Notes under the pieces: model-generated | Told to the model about the DNA's origin: nothing | The model's database searches: none | The model's input: only the letters and a program-made list of their open reading frames with translations | NCBI RefSeq assembly: GCF_036178145.1 | Contig: NZ_CP108067.1 | Coordinates: forward strand, 8,881,001-8,945,000 | DNA from: Streptomyces sp. NBC_00273 | GTDB taxonomy: Bacteria > Actinomycetota > Actinomycetes > Streptomycetales > Streptomycetaceae | Direction: 5' to 3' | Length of the DNA: 64,000 nucleotides | Part shown: positions 62,117 through 64,000 of the stretch, piece by piece | Layout: every line of letters begins with the position of its first letter | Numbering within the stretch: the stretch's first letter is position 1 | Translations under genes and position numbers: made by a program

Positions 62117-62140
62117 GGCCGCCGCGGAACCGCGGCGGCC
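62117..62140 (+). terminator. Hairpin directly before the hydrolase ribosome binding site
   Basis: Perfect 11-bp arms GGCCGCCGCGG and complement are separated by only AA, 4-10 nt before the AGAGAGG of the next gene. It could end transcription of the fusion gene or mask the next ribosome binding site. Confidence 0.55.
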
Positions 62141-62157
62141 GGAAAGAGAGGACACCG

Positions 62158-63027
62158 ATGCAACCGACGTTCGTACTGGTCCACGGAGCCTTCGCGAACT
62201 CCTTCTCCTTCGCGCCCCTCCAGGCCGAACTCGGTCTCCTCGGGCACCGATCGGTCGCCGTCGACCTGCCCGGTCACGGCTTCCGGGCGACCTTCACCCG
62301 CGCCTATCAGTCACCGCAGGACCCCGAGGGGCTCGCCACCGCGCCCGGCTCGATCAAGGGCATCACCCTCGCCGACAACGTCGCGCACCTGATCGGGATC
62401 CTCGAACGGGCCAAGCGGAACGGCCCCGTCATCCTCGTCGGTCACAGCCGGGGCGGCCTCACGATCACGGCCGCGGCCAACGCACGCCCGGACCTGATCG
62501 ACCGCATCGTCTACGTCTCGGCCTGGTGCCCGGTCCGTCTCGACGTCAACGACTACTACGCCGAGCCGGAGATGGCCGGGGTCGACCCCGCTGCCTTCGC
62601 TTCGGCGCTGGTCGGGAACCCCGCCGAGCTCGGTCTGCTGCGCGTCAACTTCCGCACGGCGAAACCGGACTCGCTCGCCGCGTTCAAGGAGGCCTTCTTC
62701 GCCGACGGCACCGACGAGCAGTTCCTGACCTTCCTGAACACCTTCCAGCCGGACGAGAACCTGGACGTCGGCGGCTCCGCCGACCGGGCGCAGGCCGCCA
62801 CCTGGGGCCGCGTCCCGAAGACCTACGTCCGCCTGGTCGACGACGCGGGCCTGCCCCTCGCCCTACAGGACCGGCTGATCCGCGAGGGCAACGAGCTGAC
62901 ACCGGACAACGCCTACGACGTCCGCACGCTGGCGGGCAGCCACTTGAAGTGGCTGGTCGATCCGGCGCCGGCGGCGCGCGCCCTGGGCGAACTCGCCACG
63001 CTGCCGGCCCCGTCCGCCCGGGCGTGA
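62158..63027 (+). CDS. Alpha/beta-fold hydrolase
   Basis: The product is 289 residues from ATG 62158, after AGAGAGG. The motifs are TFVLVHGAFANSFSF (oxyanion), ILVGHSRGGLTITAAA (nucleophile Ser) and TLAGSHLKWLVDP (catalytic His), as in esterase/hydroxynitrile-lyase-like (PF12697) proteins. It lies 105 bp after the GT-methyltransferase fusion on the same strand and may act in the same small-molecule modification. Confidence 0.9.
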   Translation: MQPTFVLVHGAFANSFSFAPLQAELGLLGHRSVAVDLPGHGFRATFTRAYQSPQDPEGLATAPGSIKGITLADNVAHLIGILERAKRNGPVILVGHSRGGLTITAAANARPDLIDRIVYVSAWCPVRLDVNDYYAEPEMAGVDPAAFASALVGNPAELGLLRVNFRTAKPDSLAAFKEAFFADGTDEQFLTFLNTFQPDENLDVGGSADRAQAATWGRVPKTYVRLVDDAGLPLALQDRLIREGNELTPDNAYDVRTLAGSHLKWLVDPAPAARALGELATLPAPSARA

Positions 63028-63071
63028 CCGGAACCGGGTGACCGGTTCGGCGGACCCTCGATGCGGTTCGC

Positions 63072-63125
63072 CCGGGCGGCTGCCCCGCCCCCGACAAACG
63101 GGGGTGGGGCGGGGCAGCCGCCCGG
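63072..63125. terminator. Bidirectional terminator hairpin
   Basis: Perfect 20-bp arms (63072-63091 and 63106-63125), starting CCGGGCGGCTGCCCC, enclose a 14-nt loop between convergent genes. Confidence 0.85.
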
Positions 63126-63141
63126 CGCTCACCCGGCGGTC

Positions 63142-64000
63142 TCAACGGACCGGCAGGGCTCCCGCGACCGACGCCGGGACCGGTGCGAGACCGGCCGGCC
63201 GGGTGGTGAAGGTGCCCCGACCCTGTGTCCGGCCGCGCAGCCGGGACGCGTAGCCGAACAGCTCGGCCAGCGGCACGGCCGCCGTGATCACCGCGGTCCC
63301 GGCCTCGGCCGTGGAACCCGAGACCCGGCCGCGGCGGGCCGCGAGATCACCCAGCACACCCCCGACGCCGTCCTCCGGAACCGTCACCGTGACCTCGACG
63401 AGCGGCTCCAGGAGCTCCATCGTGCTCAGGCGCAGGGCCTCGCGCAGCCCGAACCGACCCGCCGCGCGGAACGCCATCTCCGAGGAGTCCTTGGAGTGGG
63501 TCGCCCCGTCGGTGAGCGTGACCCGCAGCCCCGTCACCGGGAACCCGCCGAGCGGGCCCTCGGCGAGCGCGTCCCGGCAACCGGCCTCCACGGCGCGCGC
63601 GTACTCCTGCGGTACGCGTCCGCCGACGACCGTCGACCGGAACTCGAAGCACGGCTCCTCCAGTGGTTCGACGTCGAGGACGACGTGCGCGAACTGGCCG
63701 GCCCCACCGTCCTGTTTGACGTGCCGGTGGACGAGGCCGCTGACCCCGCGCACGACGGTCTCCCGGTAGGAGACCTGCGGCCGGCCGACGACGACCTCCA
63801 CCCCGTGGCCGCTGCGGATCTTCTCCACCGCCACTTCCAGGTGCAGCTCGCCCATCCCCGACAGCACGGTCTGGCCGCTCTCCGCGTCGGACCGCACCAC
63901 CAGCGACGGGTCCTCCTCGGCCAGCCGCGCCAGCGCCGCCGAGAGCCGGCCCGTGTCGCTGTTGCGCCGGGCCTCGACCGCGACCGACACCACCGGCTCG
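63142..64000 (-). CDS. Elongation factor G paralogue, C-terminal part (runs off right edge)
   Basis: The frame is open from the right edge to the stop at 63142, about 286 residues. Domain III is EPVVSVAVEARRNSDTGRL..GMGELHLEVAVEKI. Domain IV starts PQVSYRETV with KQDGGAGQFAHVVLDVEPL. Domain V is MELLEPLVEVTVTVPEDGVGGVLGDLAARRGRV. The tip of domain IV and several EF-G consensus residues differ from a housekeeping FusA, so it is probably an EF-G2/TetM-like paralogue. The GTPase part is outside the window. Confidence 0.88.
   Translation of the reverse strand, partial: EPVVSVAVEARRNSDTGRLSAALARLAEEDPSLVVRSDAESGQTVLSGMGELHLEVAVEKIRSGHGVEVVVGRPQVSYRETVVRGVSGLVHRHVKQDGGAGQFAHVVLDVEPLEEPCFEFRSTVVGGRVPQEYARAVEAGCRDALAEGPLGGFPVTGLRVTLTDGATHSKDSSEMAFRAAGRFGLREALRLSTMELLEPLVEVTVTVPEDGVGGVLGDLAARRGRVSGSTAEAGTAVITAAVPLAELFGYASRLRGRTQGRGTFTTRPAGLAPVPASVAGALPVR

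Overview
The window looks like a chromosome segment of Streptomyces or a close relative. GC is very high, third codon positions are almost all G or C, GTG and TTG starts are common, Tat-type and lipoprotein signals are frequent, and many families are typical of the genus: rhomboid-like protein, ECF41 sigma factors, CPCC protein, SCO6745-like protein, FABP/nitrobindin. There is no rRNA, tRNA, CRISPR array or phage block that I can see. It reads as mostly single genes and 2-3 gene operons for envelope, redox, metal and regulatory functions, with two insertion sequences near the left end.

Left part (1-17 kb). A membrane spermidine-synthase-like protein runs off the left edge. It is followed by a divergent LysR/SCO6745-like pair. 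An IS701-type and an IS5/IS427-type element then sit head to tail and share CTAG target sites. After them come a lipoprotein, a CPCC zinc-ribbon protein, a serine beta-lactamase-like hydrolase, an LLM flavin oxidoreductase, a polysaccharide deacetylase, an FAD monooxygenase and an orphan ATP-synthase b-subunit-like protein. A DMT exporter diverges from a MarR regulator through a palindrome that holds both sets of start codons. A rhomboid-like protein, a TetR regulator and an alpha/beta hydrolase close this part.

Middle (17-37 kb). It begins with a ribosome-inactivating-protein (ricin/Shiga A-chain) homologue, followed by a DUF4291 protein. The copper group comes next: a CopC-CopD fusion, a YcnI protein and a His-rich membrane protein, plus a broken lipoprotein. 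A trypsin-like protease fused to an endonuclease I domain is the most unusual gene here. It is followed by a Tat-exported amidase, an M1 aminopeptidase lipoprotein, the MetQNI methionine importer (overlapping ATGA junctions), an amidase_6 protein, a class A PBP whose SxxK motif is lost, and a deacetylase-superfamily protein.

Right part (38-64 kb). It carries a molybdopterin oxidoreductase and a fasciclin lipoprotein, a SecD-head lipoprotein, an SRAP protein and a small operon (membrane protein, XRE regulator, quinone-oxidoreductase-like MDR). These are followed by a VanJ-like EEP protein, an ATP-grasp enzyme, a metalloprotease with FN3 and ricin-type lectin domains, and two ECF41 sigma factors on either side of an NDH-2-like flavoprotein. 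Next come a DsbA-like lipoprotein, a decayed cation antiporter, another deacetylase, a nitrobindin-like protein, a LysR regulator opposite a hemerythrin protein, a tandem-GNAT protein, a glycosyltransferase-methyltransferase fusion and an alpha/beta hydrolase. An EF-G paralogue runs off the right edge.

The strongest candidates for new biology are the protease-nuclease fusion, the RIP homologue with replaced active-site tyrosines, the glycosyltransferase-methyltransferase fusion, the PBP with a degenerate transpeptidase site, and the MarR/exporter start-codon palindrome. All calls come from reading the sequence; no database search was run.
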